From Chloroflexota bacterium (GTDB lineage: Bacteria; Chloroflexota; Dehalococcoidia; JACPQF01), in NCBI GenBank assembly GCA_016190625.1, contig JACPQF010000095.1:1-36568 (forward strand): DNA of 36,568 nucleotides. Direction: 5' to 3'. A program made the position numbers and the translations under genes. Below are positions 23,700 to 31,570 of the stretch, piece after piece. Positions within the stretch are counted from its first letter, which is position 1. Each line of letters opens with the position of its first letter. The notes beneath the pieces were generated by a model. The model was not told the DNA's origin. It did not search any database and worked only from the letters and a program-made list of their open reading frames with translations.

Positions 23700-25064
23700 A
23701 TGGCTGACGGATATCGGGCTCTGCCAAGTGTAGATCGAATATTGAGCGACCAGCGGCTGGGGACGCTGCGGCAGACGCTTTCCCACGAAGCGTTGGTGGA
23801 CCTGGCCCGACGGGAATTGGAGGGGGCGCGCGCTGCCATCGCCGCCGGGGCGACGACGGCCAGCTATGATTCCCTCGTCGAGGGTGTTCTCCGGCGGGCA
23901 GAAGAGGAGTGGCGGCCCAGCCTGCGCCGGGTCATCAACGCCACCGGCGTGATCATTCACACGAACATCGGTCGCGCTCCGCTGAGCAAGGAGGCTATCG
24001 CGGCGGTGGAGATGGTCTCCCGGGGCTACTCCAACCTCGAATTCGACCTGCCAAGCGGCGGGCGCGGGTCGAGGCATCGCCACGTCGAGGAATTGCTCTG
24101 CCGGCTGGCGGGAGCGGAAGCGGCCATGGCCGTGAACAACAACGCCTCCGCCGTGCTCATCGGCCTTTCCGCCCTCTGCCAGGGCCGGGAGGTCGTCATC
24201 TCCCGGGGGCAAGCCGTGGAGATCGGCGGCGGCTTCCGCATACCCGACGTCATGGTCCAAAGCGGTGCCAGACTGGTCGAAGTAGGGACCACGAACCGCA
24301 CCTATGCTCGCGATTATGAAAGGTCCCTGACCGAGTCGACTGCGGCGTTGCTTCGGGTGCATGCCAGCAACTTCCGGGTCATAGGCTTCACCCATCAGGC
24401 CACCCTCGAAGAGATGGTGGAGGTGGCCGACCGGCACGGCATCTTCGTGCTCGACGACCTCGGCAGCGGTTGCCTCATCGATCCCACACGATTCGGACTT
24501 GTGGCGGAGCCGCTAGTTCAGGAGAGCGTGGCCGCGGGCGCGGGCGTCGCCTGCTTTTCCGGGGACAAACTGCTCGGCGGGCCACAGGCCGGCCTCCTCG
24601 TCGGCAAGAAGGCCCTGATCGACCGAATTAAGTCCCATCCGTTGGCCCGGGCTGTGCGCATCGACAAGATGACCCTGGCCGCTCTCTCGGCCACCCTCCT
24701 CCATTACCTGAAGGGCGAGGCGCTGGCCAAGATCCCGGTGTGGCAGATGATCTCGACGACACAAGAAGCGCTGGCCCGTCGCGCCCAGCGCTGGGCCGAG
24801 GAGATCGGCCCTCGAGCCCGCGTCGTCGATGGCGAATCGGCCATAGGCGGCGGAAGCCTGCCCGGCGAGACGTTGCCCACGAAGCTGGTCGCCATAACCC
24901 CCGCGGGGGAAGGTCCCAGCGTAGACGAGCTAGCCCGCAGGCTGCGAATGGAAGACCCCGCCATCCTTGCTCGTATCGACAAGAACGCCCTGCTCCTCGA
25001 CCCCCGCACCGTGCTACCGGACGAAGACGTCGAGCTTCTCAAGGCTGTCCAACACGTGGTTTAG
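23700..25064 (+). CDS. selA: L-seryl-tRNA(Sec) selenium transferase
   Basis: PLP enzyme that converts Ser-tRNA(Sec) to selenocysteyl-tRNA(Sec) using selenophosphate. 454 residues, normal for bacterial SelA. Typical segments: LPSVDRIL at the N-terminus, RRVINATGVIIHTNIGRAPL (78-97), EFDLPSGGRGSRHRHVEELL and the Schiff-base Lys290 (FSGDKLLGGPQAG). Its presence implies that the organism makes selenoproteins. selB, selC and selD are not in the window, whereas selA and selB are often adjacent. No ribosome site is visible before the ATG, in line with the leaderless reading. Confidence 0.97.
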   Translation: MADGYRALPSVDRILSDQRLGTLRQTLSHEALVDLARRELEGARAAIAAGATTASYDSLVEGVLRRAEEEWRPSLRRVINATGVIIHTNIGRAPLSKEAIAAVEMVSRGYSNLEFDLPSGGRGSRHRHVEELLCRLAGAEAAMAVNNNASAVLIGLSALCQGREVVISRGQAVEIGGGFRIPDVMVQSGARLVEVGTTNRTYARDYERSLTESTAALLRVHASNFRVIGFTHQATLEEMVEVADRHGIFVLDDLGSGCLIDPTRFGLVAEPLVQESVAAGAGVACFSGDKLLGGPQAGLLVGKKALIDRIKSHPLARAVRIDKMTLAALSATLLHYLKGEALAKIPVWQMISTTQEALARRAQRWAEEIGPRARVVDGESAIGGGSLPGETLPTKLVAITPAGEGPSVDELARRLRMEDPAILARIDKNALLLDPRTVLPDEDVELLKAVQHVV

Positions 25065-25072
25065 CTTCTTGA

Positions 25073-25260
25073 TGGAGGCTCGAACTAAGCCAGAATCTTC
25101 GCCAAGCCATCTGCCGGAATACAGGCGGAAGGTAGAGGCGAGATGGCGGCGGCACGGACCCGGGCTCGGAGATTGCCAAGCTGATTGCCTGGCCTGCCCG
25201 TCGGCCATCTGCTCCGCGCTAGTCGTCCGCCACGCTAAGGGGCACGGGAGTCCGCGGTGA
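25073..25260 (+). CDS. Possible small Cys-rich protein after selA
   Basis: 62 residues, ATG 8 bases after the selA stop. The middle reads YRRKVEARWRRHGPGLGDCQ, then ADCLACPSAIC, with four Cys in C-x3-C-x2-C-x4-C spacing, which could hold a metal. No convincing ribosome site, and its last 26 bases overlap the end of the convergent S51-like gene. The composition looks more like a real protein than a shadow frame, but I recognise no family. Confidence 0.3.
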
Positions 25261-26071
25261 ATCCCCGGCTGCCGCTGCGCAGGGCGCCGATGGGAAAGCT
25301 CTCCCCACTTCGGAAAATCGCTTGGCCGCCCCCGGCCAGCACGGTGACGGTTCCTTTCCCCATCACGTGGCATGTCCCGGAGGCGAAGTCGAAGATGCAG
25401 GCCGTATGCTCGTCGACGCCGAGGACGGTGGCCGTGGGTGGGAGCAGGGCATGCAGCCGCTGGAATCTGTCCTCGCCCACGTAGCAGTGGCTGGTGTCCA
25501 GCTCGGCGCCGCCCTCCCGGTTATCCCAGTGTGTGACGATGGCCAGCTCGAGGCCATGCTCGCCAAAAATGTCGAGCCCGGCGGCCCAGTGCAAATCGTG
25601 GCCGGCCTTGAAAATCTCGTAAACGGGCAGCGTGTACCTGCCGCTGGCGATGGCGGCAGCGCTGGCCAGTGCGAGGATCGCCCCAGCGCGGTGGCGCTCG
25701 ACCAGATTCGCCAATGCACGGGTGCCGTGCAACTGGCGTGCGGCATAGGTTGGGCTGCCGGGCCCGGCGAAGATGTAGGCGGCGTCGAGCAAGGCATCGA
25801 CCAGTATGGGATCGTCCGGATCGAAGGTGTCGCCTATGCCGCGAGCCTTGATGATGTACACCTCCGGGTGGAAATTCTGGAGGTGGTGCTCAAAGAAGCG
25901 GGCGATCTTCTCGGCCACCGCATCGGCGTTGGGTTGAAAGCCCGCGGGCGTGTCGAGGATGGCGATCTTCGGCGGCGCGGGTAGCCTGGCGAGCAGGTAT
26001 TCGTGCGCCTTGCGACCGGAGGGGGCCGTCTCGCCCGAGCCGAACAAGACTATCACGCCAGGCTGATGCAC
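25235..26071 (-). CDS. Peptidase S51 / cyanophycinase-like protein
   Basis: 278 residues with the class I amidotransferase-like fold of the S51 family (cyanophycinase, dipeptidase E). It opens GVIVLFGSGETAPSGRK; the AYIFAGPGSPTYAARQL segment and the elbow LALASAAAIASG (Ser137) align with the family's nucleophile region, although the usual G-T-S-A-G is replaced by L-A-S-A-A. DEHTACIF later may give a further active-site residue. Whether it is a peptidase is uncertain because of the altered elbow. The frame is open to 26203, but the family fold begins at GTG 26071, behind GAGGTGG. Confidence 0.8.
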   Translation of the reverse strand: MHQPGVIVLFGSGETAPSGRKAHEYLLARLPAPPKIAILDTPAGFQPNADAVAEKIARFFEHHLQNFHPEVYIIKARGIGDTFDPDDPILVDALLDAAYIFAGPGSPTYAARQLHGTRALANLVERHRAGAILALASAAAIASGRYTLPVYEIFKAGHDLHWAAGLDIFGEHGLELAIVTHWDNREGGAELDTSHCYVGEDRFQRLHALLPPTATVLGVDEHTACIFDFASGTCHVMGKGTVTVLAGGGQAIFRSGESFPIGALRSGSRGFTADSRAP

Positions 26072-26358
26072 AGTCGGTCCACCTCTACCTCGTGAATGGG
26101 GGCAAGCTGCGCCAGCCGCGATCGCGACGTGCTGCCTGCAGTGCGGCGGCTGCGACCGATAGATCGGATTCCGAGTTGCACACCGTCCGGCTGCCGATGG
26201 CACCCCGCATCGGTTTCGGGGTACCGTTCAATGCCGGCTTTATGGCAGCGGATGGTCCGAATCGAAAGTGCCAAGAGCGGAGCCGTTTCATTGATCCTGA
26301 GATTGGGGGACGCCTACACAAGTCCACCAGCAACAAGCGAATCGAAAGCTCTGGTGCG

Positions 26359-26387
26359 ATTATATACCTCGAGTCAACCACTTGCAA
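26359..26387 (-). promoter_or_regulatory. Sigma-70-type promoter toward the S51-like gene
   Basis: On the minus strand: TTGCAA (26387-26382), 17-base spacer, TATAAT (26364-26359). The -10 is perfect and the -35 matches 4 of 6. Confidence 0.6.
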
Positions 26388-26496
26388 GCATCCGCAACGT
26401 ATGCCTCGGCCAACTGCTAAGATTCCCAAGGCTGAACAATCACCGCTGCAAGAAGACCAGCGCCAACCAGCCGAAGGCGCGTCGAATGAAATCACG

Positions 26497-26526
26497 TTGC
26501 GATTTCTGTTCCCGAAGGTATATAAT
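26497..26526 (+). promoter_or_regulatory. Promoter of the histone-deacetylase-like gene
   Basis: TTGCGA (26497-26502), 18-base spacer, TATAAT (26521-26526). The start codon at 26587 follows after ~50 bases. Confidence 0.6.
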
Positions 26527-26586
26527 CCCCATCATTGGCAGGCATACCAAGGCTGGATATATAGCATGCCTGCGTTGGAGTGGGAC

Positions 26587-27702
26587 ATGAGCGGTAGGTT
26601 CGCGTTTCTGCACAAGGACGAGTTCGTCCAGTTTGATTTCGGCGGCGATCATCCCCTGAACCCGATGCGGGTGATTCTGTTCTATGAGCTGGCGAAGCAG
26701 GCGGGAGTCCTTGATGTGCCAATCGTCAAGGCGCTGTGTCCCCCGGCTGCCACTATCGACGACCTCTGCCTTTTCCACACCCGCGAATACGTGGACTTCG
26801 TGGCGCGCACGTGTGAGCGGGGAACGGGGTATCTGGACATGGGTGACACGCCCGCCTTCAAGGGCTGTGTGGAGGCGTCGTTGCACGTCGTCGGCGCTTC
26901 GCTGGAGGCGGTGAACAGGGTGATGGCGGGGAAGGCGGAGCACGCCTGCAACTTTGCCGGCGGCCTGCACCACGCCCATCCCGACCGGGCCTCCGGCTTC
27001 TGCGTGTTCAACGACCCAGCCATCGCCATCGCCCACCTGCAGAAGAACCTGAACGTCGGCCGGATAATGTATCTCGACGTCGATGCCCACCACGGCGACG
27101 GCGTCATGTACGGGTACTACGCCGACGGCAGGCTGCTGGACGTCGACTTTCACGAAGACGGCCGCTATCTCTTTCCCGGCTCAGGCGGCGTCCGCGAGTT
27201 GGGAGACGGCCCGGGAAAGAACCTCAAGGTCAATATCCCGTTGCCACCACGTTGTAACGATGCCTCGTTTCTCTCCGTCTTCGACAGCCTCGTGCCAAAG
27301 CTGGTCCGCTGGTACAGGCCGGAGATCATTCTCTGGCAATGCGGCGGGGATGGGCACGCCGGCGACCCTATCACCCATCTGGAGCTGACGAACCGGACCT
27401 ACAGGACGGTGGCCGAACGGATCCACGCGCTAGCCCACGAGGTCTGTGACGGCAGGCTGGTCGTGTTTGGTGGGGGCGGCTACAACCTGGCCAACGTGAC
27501 CCGCATCTGGGCTTTGGTCGCCGCCACCGTGGCCGGGGCGAGCGTAGACGACGAGCTGCCTACCAACTGGCGGACCCTCTTCCAAGGCATGACCGGCATG
27601 GTGGCGCCGACCCGCTTCTCCGACGATCCTGGGGCGGACGATTTGGCTCCCGGTGTGAGCGATATCGTCGATTTTCTGCAGAGAACGCTGCCGGTCTTCT
27701 GA
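26587..27702 (+). CDS. Histone deacetylase-family (AcuC/acetylpolyamine-type) amidohydrolase
   Basis: 371 residues, zinc amidohydrolase removing acetyl groups from lysines or polyamines. Motifs: DHPLNPMR (21-28), GGLHHA with His128-His129 as the catalytic dyad, GFCVFND, DVDAHHGDG (164-172) and QCGGDGHAGDP giving the remaining zinc Asp, and GGGGYN with the transition-state Tyr. In bacteria, AcuC acts on acetyl-CoA synthetase; acetoin or polyamine roles are also known, and nothing nearby decides. The frame extends to 26092, but ATG 26587 with GGAG six bases before matches the family start; ATG 26566 is an alternative. Confidence 0.93.
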   Translation: MSGRFAFLHKDEFVQFDFGGDHPLNPMRVILFYELAKQAGVLDVPIVKALCPPAATIDDLCLFHTREYVDFVARTCERGTGYLDMGDTPAFKGCVEASLHVVGASLEAVNRVMAGKAEHACNFAGGLHHAHPDRASGFCVFNDPAIAIAHLQKNLNVGRIMYLDVDAHHGDGVMYGYYADGRLLDVDFHEDGRYLFPGSGGVRELGDGPGKNLKVNIPLPPRCNDASFLSVFDSLVPKLVRWYRPEIILWQCGGDGHAGDPITHLELTNRTYRTVAERIHALAHEVCDGRLVVFGGGGYNLANVTRIWALVAATVAGASVDDELPTNWRTLFQGMTGMVAPTRFSDDPGADDLAPGVSDIVDFLQRTLPVF

Positions 27703-27758
27703 ATCAGTAACAGGACTCACGCGGTGCTGTGGCCCAGTAGGCAATTTGCCGCATTGGC

Positions 27759-27959
27759 GTAGGGGCTAAGCATTCGCAGAACCAGTTACTTCGGAGCTGC
27801 CAATAAACTTTGCGAATGCTTGGCCCGCCCGGTGTGTTGCTGCGTCAAGACTGTTCGCGTTAAACAGGCTTCGTGGAAGAACAGGCGCGGGGCGGGCGAA
27901 GCACTGGCGAAGAGGGTGAAGGGCTAGTCCAAGGTCCGGCGCCAATGCTTCGCCCCTAC
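27759..27959. repeat. ~200-bp MITE-like element, copy 2
   Basis: Left end GTAGGGGCTAAGCATTCGC, right end complement of GTAGGGGCGAAGCATTGGC; inside, TTTGCGAATGCTTGGCCC and GGGCGAAGCACTGGCGAA repeat the internal pair of the copy at 15842. The ends and internal arms are conserved, the connecting parts have drifted. It fills about half of the 437-base gap 27703-28139; the remainder holds the promoter at 28080 and nothing else recognised. Confidence 0.8.
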
Positions 27960-28079
27960 GGACGACGGATAGGCCGCTCTCACCGTGTGAGCCACCGCGT
28001 AAGTCCTATCATTAAGGGCCAACGCATCCAAATGCCCTGCAAGAACCAGGCATCCGGTTCGCCTCGCGGGCGGAGAATG

Positions 28080-28088
28080 TGATATACT
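28080..28088 (+). promoter_or_regulatory. Extended -10 TGATATACT before the YrdC gene
   Basis: Transcription would start near 28095, after the GTG at 28092, which supports ATG 28140 as the true start of the next gene. No -35 is evident. Confidence 0.5.
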
Positions 28089-28139
28089 AAGGTGACATTT
28101 CGGGCCAGAGATGGCGTTTGGCCCTATGTTTCGGAACTT

Positions 28140-28790
28140 ATGGACGCATCCAGGCTGGCCACCAGGGTAATCAGGGCAACCCCAGCGGCGATAAGAGACT
28201 GTGCTGAGGCAATCAAGAGGGGCGCCCTCGTCGCGTTTCCCACCGACACCGTTTACGGCGTGGGAGCCGATGCGTTTGACGAGAGGGCGATCCAAAGGCT
28301 GTACGAGTCCAAGCTGCGGCCCTGGGGGAAAGCCATTCCCCTCTTGCTGTATAGCGTGGAAGGGATGGCCGGCGTGGCCGTGGATATACCGGACCTGGCC
28401 TGGCGGCTTGCCAAAGCGTTTCTGCCGGGAGGTCTCACTCTCGTCCTCCGTAAGGCGCCGCGACTATCCGAAATCCTGACGGCGGGGACCGGTTCGGTGG
28501 CGATCAGGATTCCCGACCATCCGGTTGCTCTGGCCCTTATCGCCGCGGTGGGCGAACCTCTGGCGGTGACCAGTGCCAACCTATCCGGTCAGCCCAGCCC
28601 GGTTACGGCCAGAGAGGTGCTTCGGCAATTGGGTGGACGGATCGACATCGTTCTCGACGGGGGACCATGTCCGGGAGGGCAGGAATCGAGCGTCCTCGAT
28701 CTGACGGGCGCCAGTCCGCGCCTTCTACGGGCAGGAGCGGTAGCCAAAGCAGACCTGGAGAAGATAGCCGGCAGGATAGATGGGGGTTAG
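28140..28790 (+). CDS. Threonylcarbamoyl-AMP synthase (YrdC/Sua5 family)
   Basis: Makes threonylcarbamoyl-adenylate from threonine, bicarbonate and ATP for the universal t6A37 tRNA modification. About 216 residues: the YrdC domain alone, without the Sua5 C-terminal domain. Segments FPTDTVYGVGADAF, KLRPWGKAIPLLLYS, VAIRIPDHP and TSANLSGQPSP are typical and line the substrate cleft. A GTG at 28092 would add 16 residues but lies before the expected transcription start. Partners tsaB, tsaD and tsaE are not in the window. Confidence 0.93.
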   Translation: MDASRLATRVIRATPAAIRDCAEAIKRGALVAFPTDTVYGVGADAFDERAIQRLYESKLRPWGKAIPLLLYSVEGMAGVAVDIPDLAWRLAKAFLPGGLTLVLRKAPRLSEILTAGTGSVAIRIPDHPVALALIAAVGEPLAVTSANLSGQPSPVTAREVLRQLGGRIDIVLDGGPCPGGQESSVLDLTGASPRLLRAGAVAKADLEKIAGRIDGG

Positions 28791-28921
28791 CTCTCGCCGC
28801 GGAGGTCGTCGGGTGTCGTTTGGGCGCGCGGAGAGAAGAAATCGATATTTTGCCCCCTTCGCGTTCTCCGCGACCTCGATGGTCGATAGACGTCCTATGG
28901 ATTTGTGGGAGGAAGTTAGCG

Positions 28922-29383
28922 ATGCGCATTGCGGTTGGCAGCGATCATGCAGGAGTTGGATTGAAGGCAGAAGTGGTGTCGTTCCTCAAAGAGTGGGGGC
29001 ACGAGGTGGAGGACTTCGGCACCCACGATACGAGGTCAGTCGATTTTCCCGACTACGCCATACCGGTGGCCCGGGCGGTAGCTGCCGGGCAGTTTGACCG
29101 GGGAGTGCTTGTATGCAGCAATGGGGTTGGCGTCTCCATCGCCGCAAACAAAGTCGCGGGAGCGAGGGCAGCGCTGTGCGGTGACACGTTCAGCTCTAGG
29201 CGAGCTCGCGAACACACCAAGGCCAACGTACTGTGTCTGGGTGAGCTCGTGACCGGCAAGGGCCTCGCTAGAGACGTGGTGGAGGCATGGCTGACGGCCG
29301 AGTATCTGGGCGAGAAGCCCGGCGGCGAAAAGTACGCCAGACGGCTGGCGAAGATAGATGCTCTGGATGAGGATAGACGGTAG
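28922..29383 (+). CDS. rpiB: Ribose-5-phosphate isomerase B
   Basis: Interconverts ribose 5-phosphate and ribulose 5-phosphate. 153 residues, RpiB/LacAB fold. GSDHAG (7-12) holds the ring-opening region; Cys65 in VLVCSNGVGVSIAANK is the usual catalytic base; His98 and Asn102 (REHTKAN) bind phosphate and substrate. The loop reads C-S-N-G-V-G where many relatives have C-G-T-G-x-G. ATG 28922 is preceded by GGGAGGA; the longer open frame upstream overlaps the end of the YrdC gene and is rejected. Ribose 5-phosphate supply fits the nearby apt gene through PRPP, a loose link. Confidence 0.95.
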   Translation: MRIAVGSDHAGVGLKAEVVSFLKEWGHEVEDFGTHDTRSVDFPDYAIPVARAVAAGQFDRGVLVCSNGVGVSIAANKVAGARAALCGDTFSSRRAREHTKANVLCLGELVTGKGLARDVVEAWLTAEYLGEKPGGEKYARRLAKIDALDEDRR

Positions 29384-29384
29384 A

Positions 29385-29583
29385 TAGCTTTCAGCGGTCA
29401 GCACACAGCTATCAGCAATCAGCCGTCAGCAGTCAGCTAGTGCTCTGTTTCAGATTAGTTGATGATGCCCGAAGGGCGACTGCCAGTCGCCCCTACACAT
29501 TGTACTCGCCAAACGAAGAGAAACAAAGCACTGGTGGGTTGATAGCCGCTAACTGATAGCTGATGGCTGACAGCTAATGGCTG
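29385..29583. repeat. Clustered GCTGA/TCAGC short repeats with an embedded half palindrome
   Basis: From 29385 to ~29440 and again from ~29538 to 29583 the DNA is made of words such as GCTATCAGC, CAGTCAGC, GCTGATAGC and GGCTGACAGC. Between them, 29474-29496 is a GTAGGGGCG-family fragment (GGGCGAC TGCCA GTCGCCC CTAC). Similar words appear at 3070-3200 and 20740-20825. The block lies just upstream of the dxs promoter. Confidence 0.65.
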
Positions 29584-29609
29584 TCATAACATGGCGCTCC
29601 CTTGTCAGT

Positions 29610-29638
29610 TTGACAAGCAGACCTCTTGCTGTTAAGAT
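29610..29638 (+). promoter_or_regulatory. Consensus promoter of dxs
   Basis: TTGACA (29610-29615), 17-base spacer, TAAGAT (29633-29638) with an extended TG (29630-29631). The start codon at 29672 follows at normal distance. Confidence 0.85.
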
Positions 29639-29671
29639 TTGCCCGGTTTGAGTGGGGCGCAGGAGAGGAAG

Positions 29672-31570
29672 ATGTCGCGCGTATTGGATAGAGTTTCACA
29701 GCCAAGTGACCTGAGAGGTCTGACCCAAGACGAGTTCCGCCAGTTGGCACGGGAAATTCGCGAGCTGCTGGTGAACACGGTAAGCTGCACCGGCGGTCAT
29801 TTGGCATCAAATTTGGGGGCCGTCGAGCTCACGCTGGCTCTACACAGCGTCTTCGATAGTCCCAAAGACAAGCTCATTTGGGACGTCGGCCATCAGGCCT
29901 ACGTCCATAAGCTTCTGACGGGCAGGAAGGATCGCTTTTCGACCCTCCGCCAGTACGGCGGTCTGGCAGGCTTTCCCGCGCGAGAAGAGAGCGAGCACGA
30001 CGCCTTCGGGACAGGCCACGCCAGCACCTCCATCTCGGCGGCGCTAGGCATGGCCACCGCCCGCGACCTGTGCGGCGAGAGCTTCCACGTCGTGGCGGTA
30101 ATTGGCGATGGCGCCATGACGGGTGGTATGGCCTTCGAGGCTCTCAATCACGCCGGGCATACAGGGACCAGAATGATCGTCGTCTTAAACGACAACGAGA
30201 TGTCCATCTCACCCAACGTCGGCGCCCTGTCCCGGTCTTTCAGCCGTCTGAGGTCCGATCCCCGCTACTGGCGAGCGAAGGAGGGAGCCGAACGGGCCGT
30301 GCCGAGGCTGCCCCTCGGCCCACAGGTGTGGGAGGCCGCTAGACGCTTCAAGAAAGCCTTCAAGGGGCTACTGATCCCTACTCTCCTTTGGGAGGAGCTG
30401 GGGTTCAACTACCTCGGTCCTTTCGACGGGCACGACGTCGAGACCCTCCAGCTTGCGCTGAATTGGGCCAAGGAGCACCGGGACAAGCCGACCATCGTCC
30501 ACGTCGTCACCAAGAAGGGCAAGGGCTACAGTCCGGCGGAGGTGGACGCCATCGCTTTCCACGGCGTATCGCCAAGCGGATCGAAGGTCCGCTCGGCTCC
30601 CAGTTACTCCAAGGTCCTTGGCCAGACGGTGGCCCGCCTGATGCGCGAGAACCCCAAGATCGTCGCCATTACCGCCGCCATGCTCGAGGGGACGGGGCTC
30701 GCGCCGGTGGCGCGGGAGTTTCCCAAGCGGGTGTTCGACGTGGGCATCTGCGAACAGCATGCGGTGACCTTCGCCGCCGGCCTGGCCAGCCGCGGGATGA
30801 TTCCCATCGTCGCCATTTACTCGACTTTTCTCCAACGGGGCTACGATCAGGTTCTCCACGACGTCTGCATGCAAAACCTGCCAGTGGTGTTTGCCCTGGA
30901 TAGGGGAGGCATCGTGGGCGACGACGGGAAAAGCCACCAAGGCACCTTCGATCTAAGCTATCTCAGGACGATCCCCAACATTGTGCTGGCCGCTTCGCGA
31001 GACGAAAACGAGCTTCGGCAGCTCGTATATACGTCCGTGGCTGCCGGGAGGCCAATGGCCATTCGCTACCCGCGGGGATGCGGGTTAGGAGTGCCCCTGG
31101 ATGATGAGCTAGTGGAGGTGCCCATCGGCACCGGAGTGTGCCTGAGAGAGGGCACCGATCTGGCGTTGCTGGCGCTCGGCGTCACCGTGGCCCCAGCCGT
31201 CGAAGCGGCCAGGCGGCTGTCCGAAGATTACGGTGTGTCCTGCTCGGTCGTAGACGCTCGATTCGTGAAGCCGCTGGACTGCGAGCTCATATCGCGCGTG
31301 GCGGCTCGCTGCCGGCGGGTGGTGACCATCGAGGAGAACAACCTGGTAGGTGGCTTCGGGAGCGCTGTGCTCGAGCTGCTCTCGTCTCGCCTCGACAAGG
31401 TGCGGGTGTGCCAGGTCGGCATCCCCGACGAGTTTGTCGAGCATGGATCACAAGAGAGAATGAGAGCCAAGTACGGTCTCGACGCCGATGGCATTGTCGA
31501 GAGGGTCATGGCCGCCTTCCCCTCGCTATTTGAGCCAGCCAAGGCGCTATCCAGCGCTCATGCGAGTTGA
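29672..31570 (+). CDS. dxs: 1-Deoxy-D-xylulose-5-phosphate synthase
   Basis: Thiamine-diphosphate enzyme joining pyruvate and glyceraldehyde 3-phosphate, the entry step of the MEP isoprenoid pathway; DXP also feeds thiamine and pyridoxal. 632 residues, normal. Visible: GGHLASNLG (42-50), GTGHASTSIS, the ThDP motif GDGAMTGG (145-152) to LNDNEMS, and CEQHAVTFAAGLA around 360 with the catalytic Glu. The frame opens at 29639, but ATG 29672 behind GGAGAGGA is the family start and follows the promoter. The last 11 bases overlap the prenyl transferase gene, so the two are coupled. Confidence 0.97.
   Translation: MSRVLDRVSQPSDLRGLTQDEFRQLAREIRELLVNTVSCTGGHLASNLGAVELTLALHSVFDSPKDKLIWDVGHQAYVHKLLTGRKDRFSTLRQYGGLAGFPAREESEHDAFGTGHASTSISAALGMATARDLCGESFHVVAVIGDGAMTGGMAFEALNHAGHTGTRMIVVLNDNEMSISPNVGALSRSFSRLRSDPRYWRAKEGAERAVPRLPLGPQVWEAARRFKKAFKGLLIPTLLWEELGFNYLGPFDGHDVETLQLALNWAKEHRDKPTIVHVVTKKGKGYSPAEVDAIAFHGVSPSGSKVRSAPSYSKVLGQTVARLMRENPKIVAITAAMLEGTGLAPVAREFPKRVFDVGICEQHAVTFAAGLASRGMIPIVAIYSTFLQRGYDQVLHDVCMQNLPVVFALDRGGIVGDDGKSHQGTFDLSYLRTIPNIVLAASRDENELRQLVYTSVAAGRPMAIRYPRGCGLGVPLDDELVEVPIGTGVCLREGTDLALLALGVTVAPAVEAARRLSEDYGVSCSVVDARFVKPLDCELISRVAARCRRVVTIEENNLVGGFGSAVLELLSSRLDKVRVCQVGIPDEFVEHGSQERMRAKYGLDADGIVERVMAAFPSLFEPAKALSSAHAS

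Larger units (their letters stand above)
26072..26586. other. Divergent intergenic region, 515 bases
   Basis: Lies between the S51-like and histone-deacetylase-like starts. It contains one promoter for each direction (26359-26387 minus, 26497-26526 plus). Both reading directions are open over long stretches, but none of the translations resembles a protein I know. The minus transcript would have a ~280-base leader before GTG 26071, in which no riboswitch was recognised. Confidence 0.5.

Noticed and set aside
25065-25234. tRNA(Sec) gene (selC) next to selA
   Set aside because: No T-loop or long acceptor/variable arm pattern found in the stretch.
26092-26586. 165-residue N-terminal extension of the histone-deacetylase-like frame
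   Set aside because: No similarity to the family; a good promoter and ribosome site lie between this stretch and ATG 26587.
27873-28082. 69-residue plus-strand frame
   Set aside because: Lies mostly inside the 200-bp repeat element and has low-complexity Arg/Gly content.
29385-29583. Possible CRISPR array
   Set aside because: Short GCTGA words are irregularly spaced, with no constant repeat and spacer length.
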